Shown: piece by piece, positions 1 through 8,904 of the stretch
Position numbering within the stretch: the stretch's first letter is position 1
Layout: each line of letters begins with the position of its first letter
Position numbers and translations under genes: made by a program
Notes under the pieces: model-generated
What the model was told of the DNA's origin: nothing
The model's input: only the letters and a program-made list of their open reading frames with translations
The model's database searches: none
NCBI GenBank assembly: GCA_910587505.1
Contig: CAJULD010000003.1
Location: 93,184 to 122,014 of the forward strand
Source: an uncultured Oscillospiraceae bacterium
GTDB taxonomy: Bacteria > Bacillota > Clostridia > Oscillospirales > Oscillospiraceae
DNA length: 28,831 nucleotides
Direction of reading: 5' to 3'

Positions 1-1866
1 GAGCTGCTGCTTCTGGCTTCCCGTTGCGGCGTGGACGGCGTAATCGTGCAGGACTGGGGCCTGGCGGCCATGGCGCGGCGGACCGTCCCGGACCTTCCTC
101 TCCACGGCTCCACCCAGATGACCGTCCATTCCCTGGCGGGAGTGGAGGAGGCGGCCCGTCTGGGGATGCAGTGCGTGGTGCTGGGCCGGGAGCTGAGCAG
201 GGATGCGGTGCGGCAGATCTGCGCCCGTAGCCCCATCGCCATTGAAGTCTTTGTCCACGGGGCCCTGTGTATGTGCTGGTCCGGCCAGTGCGCCATGAGT
301 GCGCTCATCGGGCGGCGCAGCGGCAACCGGGGACTGTGCGCCCAGCCCTGCCGCCTGCCCTGCCGCTTTGACGGCGGCCCGCCGGGCCGTCCCCTCAGTC
401 TGAAGGACGTCAGTCTGGCGGACCATCTGGCGGAGCTGCGGGACATGGGCGTATCCGTTCTGAAGCTGGAGGGCCGGATGAAGCGGCCCGAATATGTGGC
501 GGTGGTGACCCGGATCTACGCCGCCCTCCTGCGGGAAAACCGCCGGCCCACGGCGGAGGAGCGGCGGCAGCTGGAGCTGGCCTTCTCCCGTCAGGGCTTT
601 ACCGACGGCTACTGGCGGGGCCGTCCGGGGCCGGAGATGTTTGGCACGCGATCCGACGGCGCGCCGGACCCGGAGGAGCTTTTCCGGGAGGCCAGGGCCG
701 CCTGCGAGAGGGGCGATCTGCGGACGGTCCCGGTGGACCTCTCTGCGGAAATTCACCCGGGCGTTCCCGCCCGGTTGACCGTCTCCGACCGGCAGGGCCG
801 CAGGGCGGAGGCCGAGGGCCCCGTACCGGAGGCGGCCCGGAACCGGCCCCTGGAGGAGGAGGAGATCAAAGCCCGCCTGTCCAGAACCGGGGGCACGGCC
901 TTTCGTGCCGGAAGGGTAGAGGTATCCCTGTCCCCCGGCCTGTCCCTTTCCGCCGGGGCGGTCAACGCTCTGAGGCGGGACGCACTGAACACGCTGGCGG
1001 CGCTGCGCTGCGCGCTGCCGGATCGGCGGGAGGAAAGCCTGCCGCCGCTGCCGGAGGATGACTGCTCCGGGACGGACCCTGCCCTGACGGTCACGCTGCT
1101 CCGCCCGGAGCAGCTGACAGAGGAGCTTGCGGCCCTCTCGCCCCGGATTGTGTATGTTCCCCTGGAGCGCCTTCCGGAATTTTCTCTGACAGCCTGCCGG
1201 GAGCGGGGCGTGGAATGCTGCGCCCTGCTGCCCCGCGTGTGTACGGACGGCGAGCTGGCGGAGCTGGAACGGCTGCTGGCGGCGGCAAAGGAGAAGGGCT
1301 GTACCTCCCTGGCCGTGCAGAACATCGGCCAGCTCTCTCTGGGAGAGAAACCGGGACTGTCCCGCCGGGGCGGATTCGGATTGAACGTGTTCAACAGCCG
1401 GTCCCTCCGGCAGTGCAGGGACTGGGGACTGGAGAGCGCCGTGCTGTCCTTCGAGCTGCGGCAGGAGCAGATCCGGGATCTGCGCAAGTCTCTTCCCTGC
1501 GAGGCCATCGTCTATGGACGGCTTCCGCTGATGCTGACGGAGAACTGCCTGGTTTCCAACGCGCTGGGATGCGGGGCAAAAAACCTCCGCGGTCCCTGCC
1601 GGGGGGACCACACGCTGACGGACCGGCGGGGGGAGGACTTCCCCGTCCTTTCCGCTTACGGCTGCCGCAGCGAGATAGAAAACAGCAGGGTGCTTTTTCT
1701 GGCCGACCGGCCGGAATACCGGCGGTGCGGTCTGACGTTTGCCAACCTCCGCTTCACCACGGAGGCGCCGGAGATCTGCGTGAGGATACTGGAGCGCTAT
1801 CTCGGCCGGAATGAGGACTGCCCGCGGGACTACACCCGGGGTCTGTTCTACCGGGGCGTGGAATAG
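1..1866 (+). CDS. U32 family peptidase / rRNA-hydroxylation-type protein, 5' end outside window
   Basis: The reading frame is open from the first base, so the true start lies upstream of the window. About 621 codons are visible. Window codons 82-100 match the U32 signature (E-x-F-x2-G-A-L-C-x4-G-x-C-x-M-S). Two further cysteines follow (GLCAQPC), as expected for the cluster-binding cysteines of this family. The long C-terminal part after codon 250 fits the DUF3656-type extension of large U32 proteins. The best studied relatives (RlhA/YhbU/TrhP types) act in hydroxylation of RNA bases rather than proteolysis, so the name peptidase is historical. The stop is followed after 42 bases by dut on the same strand, so cotranscription is likely. 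Family is certain; substrate is not known. Confidence 0.9.
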   Translation, partial: ELLLLASRCGVDGVIVQDWGLAAMARRTVPDLPLHGSTQMTVHSLAGVEEAARLGMQCVVLGRELSRDAVRQICARSPIAIEVFVHGALCMCWSGQCAMSALIGRRSGNRGLCAQPCRLPCRFDGGPPGRPLSLKDVSLADHLAELRDMGVSVLKLEGRMKRPEYVAVVTRIYAALLRENRRPTAEERRQLELAFSRQGFTDGYWRGRPGPEMFGTRSDGAPDPEELFREARAACERGDLRTVPVDLSAEIHPGVPARLTVSDRQGRRAEAEGPVPEAARNRPLEEEEIKARLSRTGGTAFRAGRVEVSLSPGLSLSAGAVNALRRDALNTLAALRCALPDRREESLPPLPEDDCSGTDPALTVTLLRPEQLTEELAALSPRIVYVPLERLPEFSLTACRERGVECCALLPRVCTDGELAELERLLAAAKEKGCTSLAVQNIGQLSLGEKPGLSRRGGFGLNVFNSRSLRQCRDWGLESAVLSFELRQEQIRDLRKSLPCEAIVYGRLPLMLTENCLVSNALGCGAKNLRGPCRGDHTLTDRRGEDFPVLSAYGCRSEIENSRVLFLADRPEYRRCGLTFANLRFTTEAPEICVRILERYLGRNEDCPRDYTRGLFYRGVE

Positions 1867-1908
1867 GCCGCATCCCCCTGAATAAATATGGAAACCGAGG
1901 ATTACCTG

Positions 1909-2355
1909 ATGAAGCTTCAAGTCAAGGCCCTTTCCGATCAGATCGGCGGCAGCATTCCCTGGCCCTATTACGCCACCGCCGGAGCGGCGGCGCTGGACCT
2001 GCACGCCTGTATTGACCAGCCGGTGGAGATTCCCGCCGGCGGGGAGGCGCTGATCCCCACGGGGATTGCCGCCGCCATTCCCGCGGGACACGTGGGCATT
2101 CTGGCAGTCCGCAGCAGCATGGGCATCCGTCACGGCGTGGCCATGTCCAACGGCATCGGCGTCATCGACAGCGACTACCGGGGCCCCCTGCGGGTGGGGC
2201 TGCACAACTTCCGGGAGCAGCCCTACACGGTGGAGCCTGGAGACCGGATCGCCCAGCTGCTGGTAATGCCCGTCCTTTGTCCGGAGGTGGAGATCGTCCA
2301 CGAGCTGCCGGAGACGGAGCGGGGCGCGGGCGGCTTCGGCTCCACCGGGAGATAA
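1909..2355 (+). CDS. dut: dUTP diphosphatase (dUTPase)
   Basis: Hydrolyses dUTP to dUMP and pyrophosphate, keeping uracil out of DNA and supplying dUMP for thymidylate synthesis. All five motifs of trimeric dUTPases are visible in order: AGAAALDLHA, RSSMGI, GVIDSDYRGPL with the catalytic Asp and base-stacking Tyr, GDRIAQLLV, and the glycine-rich C-terminal arm RGAGGFGSTG. The product is 148 residues, normal for the family. The ATG at 1909 was chosen because a GAGG stands 8 bases upstream and the protein then begins MKLQVK. An in-frame ATG at 1888 would add seven residues and has no Shine-Dalgarno sequence. It lies between the U32 gene and maf on the same strand. Confidence 0.95.
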   Translation: MKLQVKALSDQIGGSIPWPYYATAGAAALDLHACIDQPVEIPAGGEALIPTGIAAAIPAGHVGILAVRSSMGIRHGVAMSNGIGVIDSDYRGPLRVGLHNFREQPYTVEPGDRIAQLLVMPVLCPEVEIVHELPETERGAGGFGSTGR

Positions 2356-2390
2356 CAGAACCGTCCGGAGGAACCGGAGAAGGAGAACCA

Positions 2391-2987
2391 ATGCCTCGCA
2401 TTATTTTAGCGTCCCAGTCCCCCAGAAGGAAACAGCTTCTGGCCCAGATCGGCATCCGCAATTTTGATATCCTGATTCCTCAGGCGGACGAGACCTTCGA
2501 CCCCTCTCTCCCGCCGGAGGAAATCGTCGCCTCCATCTGCCGGAGGAAGGCGGAGGCCGCCCGTGCCCTGACGGACGACCGCCGGGCGGTCATTATCGCC
2601 GCCGACACCATGGTTTTTCTGGGCGGACACCGTTTGGGGAAGCCACGGGACCAGGTGGACGCCTTCACCATGCTCTCCGTCCTCTCCGGCCGCACCCATG
2701 AGGTCCGAACCGGCGTGACCGTGGCGCAGGGGGAGCGGATGGAGACAGGGACGGAAACTACCGCCGTCACCTTCCGGGAGCTGAGCCAGGATGAAATCTG
2801 GGGATATATCCGCTCCGGGGAGCCCATGGACAAGGCCGGGGCCTACGGCGCTCAGGGAAAGGCGGCGCTGTTCGTCTCCCGTATTGAGGGGGACTATTTC
2901 AACGTGATGGGCCTGCCGCTGTTTCTGCTGGGCAGGATGCTGTCGGACTTCGGAGTCAATCTGTTTTCAGAGGAGGAGCTCCATTGA
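2391..2987 (+). CDS. maf: Maf family nucleotide pyrophosphatase
   Basis: Maf proteins hydrolyse nucleoside triphosphates, often modified or non-canonical ones, to monophosphates, and overexpression blocks septation. The N-terminus ILASQSPRRKQLL is the typical Maf start. AADTMV, KPRDQVDAFTML and DKAGAYGAQG follow in the usual order. The 198-residue length is typical. The ATG at 2391 was chosen because AGGAGA lies a few bases upstream and it starts exactly at the conserved domain; the open frame upstream has no homology to the family. The TGA stop overlaps the TTG start of mreC, giving translational coupling. The maf-mre linkage is classical in Firmicutes. Confidence 0.95.
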   Translation: MPRIILASQSPRRKQLLAQIGIRNFDILIPQADETFDPSLPPEEIVASICRRKAEAARALTDDRRAVIIAADTMVFLGGHRLGKPRDQVDAFTMLSVLSGRTHEVRTGVTVAQGERMETGTETTAVTFRELSQDEIWGYIRSGEPMDKAGAYGAQGKAALFVSRIEGDYFNVMGLPLFLLGRMLSDFGVNLFSEEELH

Positions 2988-3823
2988 AGCGTTCATCCAA
3001 TCGTTTTTTCCTGATGCTTCTTGCGCTGGCGGCGGCGGTTGCCGTGCTGATGAGCGTCATGACCTATTTTTCCACCACCTCCGCCGCGTTGCCCAATCTG
3101 GCGGGGATCATTGTTTCCCCCTTCCGCTCCGCCTCCGCCGCCATAGCGGAGACTTTCGGCCGCTGGACCGGGTATTTCACCGAGGTGGACGCCCTGCGGG
3201 AGGAAAACCGGCAGCTGAAGCTTCAGATTGCCGAGATGGAGGAGACCGTCCGGCAGGCCACCTTTGACCGGGAGGAAAACGCCCACCTGCGGAATCTGGC
3301 GGACCTGCGGGAGCAGCGCCGGGACCTGCATTTCGAGTCGGCCCGCGTCCTGGTGCAGGATTCCTCCAACTGGTACAGCCAGCTGACCATCAACAAGGGG
3401 ACGGCCCATGACCTGACGGTGGGCGACGCGGTGGTGACGGAGGAGGGAGATCTGCTGGGCGTGGTGACGGAGGCGGGGCTGAACTGGGCCACGGTCCGTA
3501 CCATTCTGGACAGCGAGTCCTCCATCGGCGCCCTGGTGTTCCGCAGCGGCGGCAGCGCCCTGGCCCAGGGAGACTTCTCCCTGATGAGCCGGGGCTGCCT
3601 GAGCCTCAACTATCTGGGGACGGAGCCGGACGTGGTGGCGGGCGATTTGATCGTCACCTCCGGTCTGGGGGGATACTACCCGTCGCAGCTGGTCATCGGC
3701 TACGTGGAGGAGGTCCGGACGGGGGACGACGGGCTGGCCCAATACGCGGTGCTGCGGCCGGAAATGACGCTGGACGGCCTGACGCAGGTCTATGTGGTTA
3801 CCAGCTTCGACATCGTGGATTAA
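2984..3823 (+). CDS. mreC: Rod shape-determining protein MreC
   Basis: MreC is a bitopic scaffold protein that links MreB filaments to the peptidoglycan synthases of the elongasome. The product of 279 residues has an N-terminal membrane helix at about residues 8-28 and a coiled coil at about 67-110 (VDALREENRQLKLQI). It ends in the extracytoplasmic beta domain with YSQLTINKG, VGDAVVTEEGDLLGVVTE and the late GLGGYYP motif. The start is TTG at 2984, sharing bases with the maf stop; AGGAGGAG at 2971-2978 supports it. mreD follows after a few bases. mreB, usually just upstream, is absent here. Confidence 0.95.
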   Translation: MKRSSNRFFLMLLALAAAVAVLMSVMTYFSTTSAALPNLAGIIVSPFRSASAAIAETFGRWTGYFTEVDALREENRQLKLQIAEMEETVRQATFDREENAHLRNLADLREQRRDLHFESARVLVQDSSNWYSQLTINKGTAHDLTVGDAVVTEEGDLLGVVTEAGLNWATVRTILDSESSIGALVFRSGGSALAQGDFSLMSRGCLSLNYLGTEPDVVAGDLIVTSGLGGYYPSQLVIGYVEEVRTGDDGLAQYAVLRPEMTLDGLTQVYVVTSFDIVD

Positions 3824-3839
3824 AGAGGGATGGAATCGC

Positions 3840-4352
3840 ATGCTGCCAAAAAGCTACGTCGTGTTCAAATGGGCGGTCTATACCATCGCCACCCTGTTTC
3901 TGTGCGCCCTGCAATCGCTGGTTTTCAGCCATATTCACGTTTTCCGGCTCACGCCGTTTCTCTATCCGCTTCTGCCGGCGGTACTGTCCATATTCGAGGG
4001 CTCGCGCCGGGGTTCGCTGTTCGCGTTTTTCTTCGGGATCGCCTGCGACCTGCTGCTGCCTGCCCCGTTTCCGGGATTCTTTACGCTGATTTTCCCGGTG
4101 GTGGCGGCGGCTTCGGCGACGGTCGCGGAGCGTCTGCTGTCCCGTGGGTTCCTGTGCGCGGGCATTGTCTCCTGTCTGAGCCTTTTGCTGACCGGCGCCT
4201 TCCGGATTTTTATCCAGCTCCTCTCTGGCGGGCAGTACATGGGCCTGATGGCGCGTATTGCCCTGGGCGAGGCGGTTCTCACCCTGCCCGCGCTGCTGCT
4301 CGTTCTTCCCGTGTACCGGACGATTTACCGGCGGTGCGCGTCGGACTACTGA
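3840..4352 (+). CDS. mreD: Rod shape-determining protein MreD
   Basis: An integral membrane protein of the elongasome, 170 residues long and almost entirely hydrophobic, with five to six predicted helices. MreD proteins diverge strongly in sequence. The call rests on size, topology, the FEGSRRGSLFAFFFGIACDLLLP segment (a glycine plus acidic motif, GxxxDL, typical of MreD) and position between mreC and mrdA. The ATG at 3840 is preceded by AGAGGGA at 3824-3830. The frame is open further upstream, but that part lies inside mreC and has no ribosome binding site. Confidence 0.9.
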   Translation: MLPKSYVVFKWAVYTIATLFLCALQSLVFSHIHVFRLTPFLYPLLPAVLSIFEGSRRGSLFAFFFGIACDLLLPAPFPGFFTLIFPVVAAASATVAERLLSRGFLCAGIVSCLSLLLTGAFRIFIQLLSGGQYMGLMARIALGEAVLTLPALLLVLPVYRTIYRRCASDY

Positions 4353-4365
4353 AAGGAAGCTTCTC

Positions 4366-6579
4366 TTGGAACACAAAAAGCAATTTTTAAGGCGGTCAAA
4401 CCTTCTGGTCGGCGTTTATTTCATCTGTCTGATCGTGTTTGTGGGGATTCTCTATGACGCCCAGATCGTCAACGGGGCGGACTATCTCTCCCAGTCCTCC
4501 ATTCAGATCACCACCACGGAGCCGGTGGAGAGCTCCCGGGGGATCATCACCGACCGGAACGGAAAGGTCCTGGTGTCCAATCGGGAGATTTATACCATCG
4601 CCTTCGATCCCGGCAGGGTGAAGGACAACCCCGCCATTACGCCGGGAGAAAATGGAAGCGTTCACTCCGAGAGCGTGGCGGACGCCCTGCTGCGGCTGCT
4701 GCGGCTGCTCCGGCAGCAGGGACTGGAGTGGGACGACGGGCTTCCCGTCTCCGCATCTCCGCCCTTTGCCTATACGTTTTCCCAGGTATCCGGCACCCGC
4801 CGCGCCTGGTTTCAGAGCTATCTGGCGGACCGGCAGTGGTCCTCCACCGACATCACCGCGGCCACAAAGCATCCCCTGATGAGTCCGGAGGCCCAGAAGG
4901 CGTTCGGACTGCCCACCTCCTCCGCTCTTTCCGCGGGGCAGCTGATCGAGCTGATGCGGAAAGATTTCGGCATTCCGGAGGGCTTTACGGACCAGGAGGC
5001 CCGGCTGGTGCTGGGCGTGCTCTACGAGGTAGAGCTGCGGCAGCTGGAGAAAAATGCCGCCACCGTCCCCTATTTTCTGGCGGAAGACGTATCCGTGGAG
5101 CTGATCTCCCTGCTCAACGACGGCGGATTTTCCGGCGCGGTTGTGGGCAGCAGGTCCGTGCGGCAGTATCATACCGACTACGCCGCTCATATACTGGGGC
5201 GGGTAGGCGCCATCGACAGCCGGGAGGAGCGGGACGGGCTCAATGCGGACTACAACGCCGCCAGGGAGGCGGGAGAGGACACGTCCGCCTGTCACTTCTA
5301 TCAATGGGACGACCAGGTGGGAAAAAGCGGCGTGGAGCTGGCCTTCGAGTCCTACCTCCGGGGCCGGGACGGCGTCCGCGCCATCACCACCAACCAGGAC
5401 GGAAAGATCACCAGTGAGCTCTACTCAATCCAGCCTCAGCCCGGCGGAACGCTGGCGCTCACCATTGATATCGATTTTCAGGCTCAGGTGGAGGCCGCTC
5501 TGGCCAGGGGCGTGGAGCAGGCCAAAAGCGAGGCCAGGGACGAGGAGGAAATCCAGCGCATGGAGCGGGTGGGCGGCGCGGCGGTGGTGCTCAGTGTGAA
5601 GGACAGCGAGATCCTGGCCTCCGCCACCTATCCCACCTACAGCCAGCGCACCTATACCGGGGATCTGGAGGAGCTGAGCCGGAATCCGGCCTCGCCCTAC
5701 ACCAACCGGGCCGTCAACAGCGCCTATGCTCCCGGCTCCACCTTCAAGCCCATGACAGCCGTGGCCGCGCTGGAAAGCGGCGTTATCACGCCCACCTCCC
5801 GGATCAACGCCACCGGCACCTGGTACTATCCCGGAGACCCCAACAGTCTGGCCAGATGCTGGCTGTACAGGAGTTCCCGAAGGACCCACGGGCGGATCAA
5901 CGTCAGCGAGGCCATTACCGTGTCCTGCAACTATTTCTTTGCCGAAATGGGCTATCAGCTGAACATGGACAGGCTCAATGAGTTTGCCGCCGGTTTCGGC
6001 CTGGGTGAGCACACCGGCATCGAGCTGGGCGAGCGCACCGGCCGCCGCCATGAAAATACCCCCGGTGAAGATCAGGCCCCCTGGGCCGGCTTCGGTCAGG
6101 CCAGTCAGGAGTATACGCCTCTCCAGCTGGCCAGCTATATTGCCACTCTGGTCCGGGGCGGCCAGCGTCTGGATGCTCACCTTCTGAAGGATATCACCAC
6201 CTATGACGGCGGCGCTGTCATCTATGAGCACCAGCCTCAGGTGCTCTCGGAAGTGGCCATGAGCGACGCCACTCTGGCGGCGGTAAAAAAGGGCATGGGT
6301 GATCTGGTCACCAGGGGCACCATCGCGGGGGACTTTGCCGACTGTATCGTTACCGCCGGAGCCAAGACCGGCTCCGCTCAGGTGGGCGAGGAACATGCCA
6401 ACGGCGTGTTCGTCAGCTTCGCGCCCTTTGACGAGCCGGAAATTGCCGTGGTAGTGGTGATCGAGCAGGGCCGGAGCGGCTCCGCCCTGGCGTCCACCGC
6501 CGTGGAAATCCTCAACGATTACTTTTCCCCCGGCGATACCGGCTTTACCGCCGTGCCGGAGGGGACTCTGCTGCCGTAA
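4366..6579 (+). CDS. mrdA: Penicillin-binding protein 2 (class B transpeptidase)
   Basis: D,D-transpeptidase that crosslinks peptidoglycan during elongation with RodA. The product is 737 residues with one N-terminal membrane helix at about 12-31. The dimerisation region comes next (RGIITDRNGKVL at about residue 59), then a long insert of roughly residues 100-220, then the transpeptidase domain. The three catalytic motifs are intact: STFK with Ser458, SCN with Ser520, and KTGS at 667-670. The start is read as TTG at 4366, because AAAGGAA at 4352-4358 sits seven bases before it and the protein then begins MEHKKQFLRR just ahead of the membrane helix. The longer open frame lies inside mreD. The mre context favours an elongation role over septation. 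Confidence 0.93.
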   Translation: MEHKKQFLRRSNLLVGVYFICLIVFVGILYDAQIVNGADYLSQSSIQITTTEPVESSRGIITDRNGKVLVSNREIYTIAFDPGRVKDNPAITPGENGSVHSESVADALLRLLRLLRQQGLEWDDGLPVSASPPFAYTFSQVSGTRRAWFQSYLADRQWSSTDITAATKHPLMSPEAQKAFGLPTSSALSAGQLIELMRKDFGIPEGFTDQEARLVLGVLYEVELRQLEKNAATVPYFLAEDVSVELISLLNDGGFSGAVVGSRSVRQYHTDYAAHILGRVGAIDSREERDGLNADYNAAREAGEDTSACHFYQWDDQVGKSGVELAFESYLRGRDGVRAITTNQDGKITSELYSIQPQPGGTLALTIDIDFQAQVEAALARGVEQAKSEARDEEEIQRMERVGGAAVVLSVKDSEILASATYPTYSQRTYTGDLEELSRNPASPYTNRAVNSAYAPGSTFKPMTAVAALESGVITPTSRINATGTWYYPGDPNSLARCWLYRSSRRTHGRINVSEAITVSCNYFFAEMGYQLNMDRLNEFAAGFGLGEHTGIELGERTGRRHENTPGEDQAPWAGFGQASQEYTPLQLASYIATLVRGGQRLDAHLLKDITTYDGGAVIYEHQPQVLSEVAMSDATLAAVKKGMGDLVTRGTIAGDFADCIVTAGAKTGSAQVGEEHANGVFVSFAPFDEPEIAVVVVIEQGRSGSALASTAVEILNDYFSPGDTGFTAVPEGTLLP

Positions 6580-6622
6580 CAGGGAGCGCATACAGAAAAA
6601 TAAAACGAAGGGACCAACCTCT

Positions 6623-8488
6623 ATGACAAGCATCTTCGACTCCCGGGACAGCCGGTATAAAACCCCCTATGGAGCGGCGCCCTGCGGCGCAAAAATTACC
6701 ATCACCCTGCGGCCGGAGCTGACGGAGAACTTCTCCGCGTGTGTGCTGCTGCTCTATGAGGAATTTGCGGACGCCTATTGGGAGGTGTCGCTGGTCCCGG
6801 CCGGCGAGGAGGAGGGCAGGCGGCTGTTCACCGGTTCCTATGAAGCGCCGGAGCAGCCGGAGCTGATCTGGTATGGCTTCCGCCTGCGGCGGGAGAACGG
6901 AGAGGAAATCTGGCTGGGGAAGAACGGGTTCTGTCAGGGGAAGGACCTGGAGCGCTGGCAGCAGACGGTCTACGACGATTCTCCTGCCACGCCGGACTGG
7001 TTCGGACGGGGCGTGACCTACCAGATTTTCCCGGACCGGTTCTGCCGCACGGCCATTCCGGACCCGGCGGGCATGCCAGGGAACCGGAGCGTCCATCAGG
7101 ACTGGAACGAGGGAATGGAGTATCTGCCGGATGAGGCAGGAGAGATCCGGAACAGGGACTTCTTCGGCGGAAATCTGGCGGGTGTGTCGGAAAAGCTGAC
7201 GTATCTGAAATCCATGGGGGTAAACACCCTGTACTTCTGTCCGATTTTTGAGGCCGACAGCAACCACCGGTACAACACCGGCGATTATGAGAAGATCGAC
7301 CCCATGCTGGGCACGGAGGAGGACTTCCGCCGGCTGTGCGAGCAGGCCCACGCCATGGGCATCCGGATCATGCTGGACGGCGTGTTCAACCATACGGGCA
7401 GCAACAGCCGCTATTTCAACGTCAACGGGACTTATCCGGACCTGGGCGCGGCCCAGAGCGAGGAGAGTCCGTACTACCCCTGGTACGCCTTCTTTCACTG
7501 GCCGGAGCGGTATGACGCCTGGTGGGGCATCAGGACCCTGCCCGCAGTAAACGAGACCTGTCCCTCCTATATGGACTATATCATCCGGGGGGAGAATTCT
7601 GTCATCCGCCGCTGGCTGCGCTTGGGCGCAGACGCCTGGCGGCTGGATGTGGCCGACGAGCTGCCGGACGAATTCATCGCCGGGATCCGGTCCGTCATGG
7701 CTGAGGAGAAGGCGGACAGCTTCCTGCTGGGCGAGGTATGGGAAGACGGCAGCAACAAGATTGCCTATGACCAGCGGAGGAAATACTTACTGGGCCGGGA
7801 GACCCACGGCCTGATGAACTACCCCTTCCGGACGGCGGCGCTGGCCTATTTGCAGGGGGGCGCTGCGGAGGACTTTATGGAAACCATGGAGACCATCCGG
7901 GAAAATTATCCCCGCCCGGCTTTTTACAGCGCCATGAACCTGCTGGGTACCCATGACACCCCCCGGATTCTGACGATGCTTGGCGTAGACAAAGCTCCGG
8001 AGGACCGGACGGCGAGGGCGGAATACCGTATGACCGCCGAAGAGCGGGAGCGGGGCCTGCGCCTGCTGCGGGCGGCGGCTGTGCTGCTGTTCGCCTTCCC
8101 CGGCTCGCCCACCGTGTATTACGGTGACGAGGCGGGCATGGAGGGCTTTGAGGATCCCTTTAACCGGGGGACGTACCCCTGGGGGCAGGAGGATGCGGCG
8201 CTGCAAAAGCACTTTGCTCTGCTGGGAAAGCTGCGGAATGTGCGGGTTTCCATGCAGTCCGGAGATTTTCGCTGGCTGTGGGCAAAGGGGCATACGCTGG
8301 CCTTTGCCCGGGAGGAGGGGGTGGAAACCACGGTTGCCATCCTCAATACCGGTACGGAGATGGAGGAGCTTTCCTTCCCCTGGGCCCGGCATCTGGCGTC
8401 GGACGCCCTCTCCGGGCAGCAGTTCGCGGCCATCCGGGACCAGCTGACCATCCGGATTCCGGGAATGGACTGCATGCTCCTGCTCTGA
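6623..8488 (+). CDS. GH13 family alpha-glycosidase (neopullulanase / maltodextrinase type)
   Basis: Cleaves alpha-1,4 (possibly also alpha-1,6) glucosidic bonds of maltodextrins or related alpha-glucans by the retaining mechanism. The product is 621 residues without a signal peptide, so probably cytoplasmic. An N-terminal beta domain of about 125 residues precedes the barrel, as in neopullulanase-type enzymes. The four GH13 regions are present: DGVFNH with Asp252 and His257, WRLDVADE with nucleophile Asp342, LGEVWED with acid/base Glu371, and GTHDTPRI with Asp445. Region GYPTVYYGDEAG-like (SPTVYYGDEAG) marks the end of the barrel. ATG at 6623 follows GAAGGGA by nine bases. No sugar transporter or regulator is adjacent, so the exact substrate is open. 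Confidence 0.9.
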   Translation: MTSIFDSRDSRYKTPYGAAPCGAKITITLRPELTENFSACVLLLYEEFADAYWEVSLVPAGEEEGRRLFTGSYEAPEQPELIWYGFRLRRENGEEIWLGKNGFCQGKDLERWQQTVYDDSPATPDWFGRGVTYQIFPDRFCRTAIPDPAGMPGNRSVHQDWNEGMEYLPDEAGEIRNRDFFGGNLAGVSEKLTYLKSMGVNTLYFCPIFEADSNHRYNTGDYEKIDPMLGTEEDFRRLCEQAHAMGIRIMLDGVFNHTGSNSRYFNVNGTYPDLGAAQSEESPYYPWYAFFHWPERYDAWWGIRTLPAVNETCPSYMDYIIRGENSVIRRWLRLGADAWRLDVADELPDEFIAGIRSVMAEEKADSFLLGEVWEDGSNKIAYDQRRKYLLGRETHGLMNYPFRTAALAYLQGGAAEDFMETMETIRENYPRPAFYSAMNLLGTHDTPRILTMLGVDKAPEDRTARAEYRMTAEERERGLRLLRAAAVLLFAFPGSPTVYYGDEAGMEGFEDPFNRGTYPWGQEDAALQKHFALLGKLRNVRVSMQSGDFRWLWAKGHTLAFAREEGVETTVAILNTGTEMEELSFPWARHLASDALSGQQFAAIRDQLTIRIPGMDCMLLL

Positions 8489-8508
8489 TCCTTTTTGAAC
8501 AGGTGTCA

Positions 8509-8607
8509 ATCAAAACCACCCGCAGAACGGGTGGTTTGATCCAGCCCCATAAGGGCCTGGTACTGGCAGCGTCTCAAGACGCATGAAACAGTCCGCCAAT
8601 CGCACAG
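8509..8607. repeat. Hairpin-rich end of a decayed IS200-type element
   Basis: Three secondary structures lie between the glycosidase stop and the transposase remnant. A 9-base perfect stem pairs 8513-8521 (AAACCACCC) with 8529-8537. An imperfect CCAGCCCC-ATAA-GGGCCTGG hairpin spans 8541-8560. A GCGTC-TCAA-GACGC hairpin spans 8569-8582. None is followed by a run of T on the plus strand, so a terminator role for the glycosidase is doubtful. Subterminal hairpins downstream of tnpA are a hallmark of IS200/IS605 right ends, and this stretch lies exactly there relative to the leftward remnant. Element boundaries cannot be fixed without an intact copy. Confidence 0.5.
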
Positions 8608-8861
8608 CTATTTACAGGCCGCCGCTGAAGCGGCCTGTTCTTTTGCCTGCTTATTCCGCTTACCCGTAAACGGGTCGACAAAATCTACATCGTAACCGCT
8701 GGCCCAAAAGTGCCGGTTCCCGTATTTATACTTCAGATTTGCGTGCCTGTCAAATATCATCAGGGCGCTCTTTCCTTACCCTTCATCTCGCGCAATTTTT
8801 GCAGGATCGTTCCGATATCCCGCTTGATCTCCTTATAAATCACCTGTCTCCTGTAAGCTTT
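8608..8861 (-). pseudogene. Degenerate IS200-type transposase TnpA remnant
   Basis: Reading leftward from 8861 gives KAYRRQVIYKEIKRDIGTIL, which matches the N-terminal region of IS200-type TnpA (YRRQVIYGKIK...DIG). After LREM the sequence jumps directly to KGKERA. It then shifts frame and continues from the ATG at 8758-8760 with MIFDRHANLKYKYGNRHFWA, the highly conserved C-terminal half of TnpA. After GYDVD it jumps again to VDPFTGKRNK, the usual C-terminus, with a stop at 8608-8610. The first deletion removes the HUH motif region. The second removes the helix with the catalytic tyrosine. A TAA precedes the first fragment. The gene is dead, with two internal deletions and a frameshift. An 8-base hairpin (8615-8622 with 8630-8637) lies in the C-terminal codons. 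Confidence 0.8.
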
Positions 8862-8904
8862 TTATTCCACCGGCTTTGTGGTTTATGGTCCCTTAAGAGC
8901 CAGG

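Noticed and set aside
8509..8540. Terminator for the GH13 gene
   Set aside because: The stem is good, but no T run follows on the plus strand. It fits better as the hairpin of the IS200-type end, though partial terminator activity is not excluded.
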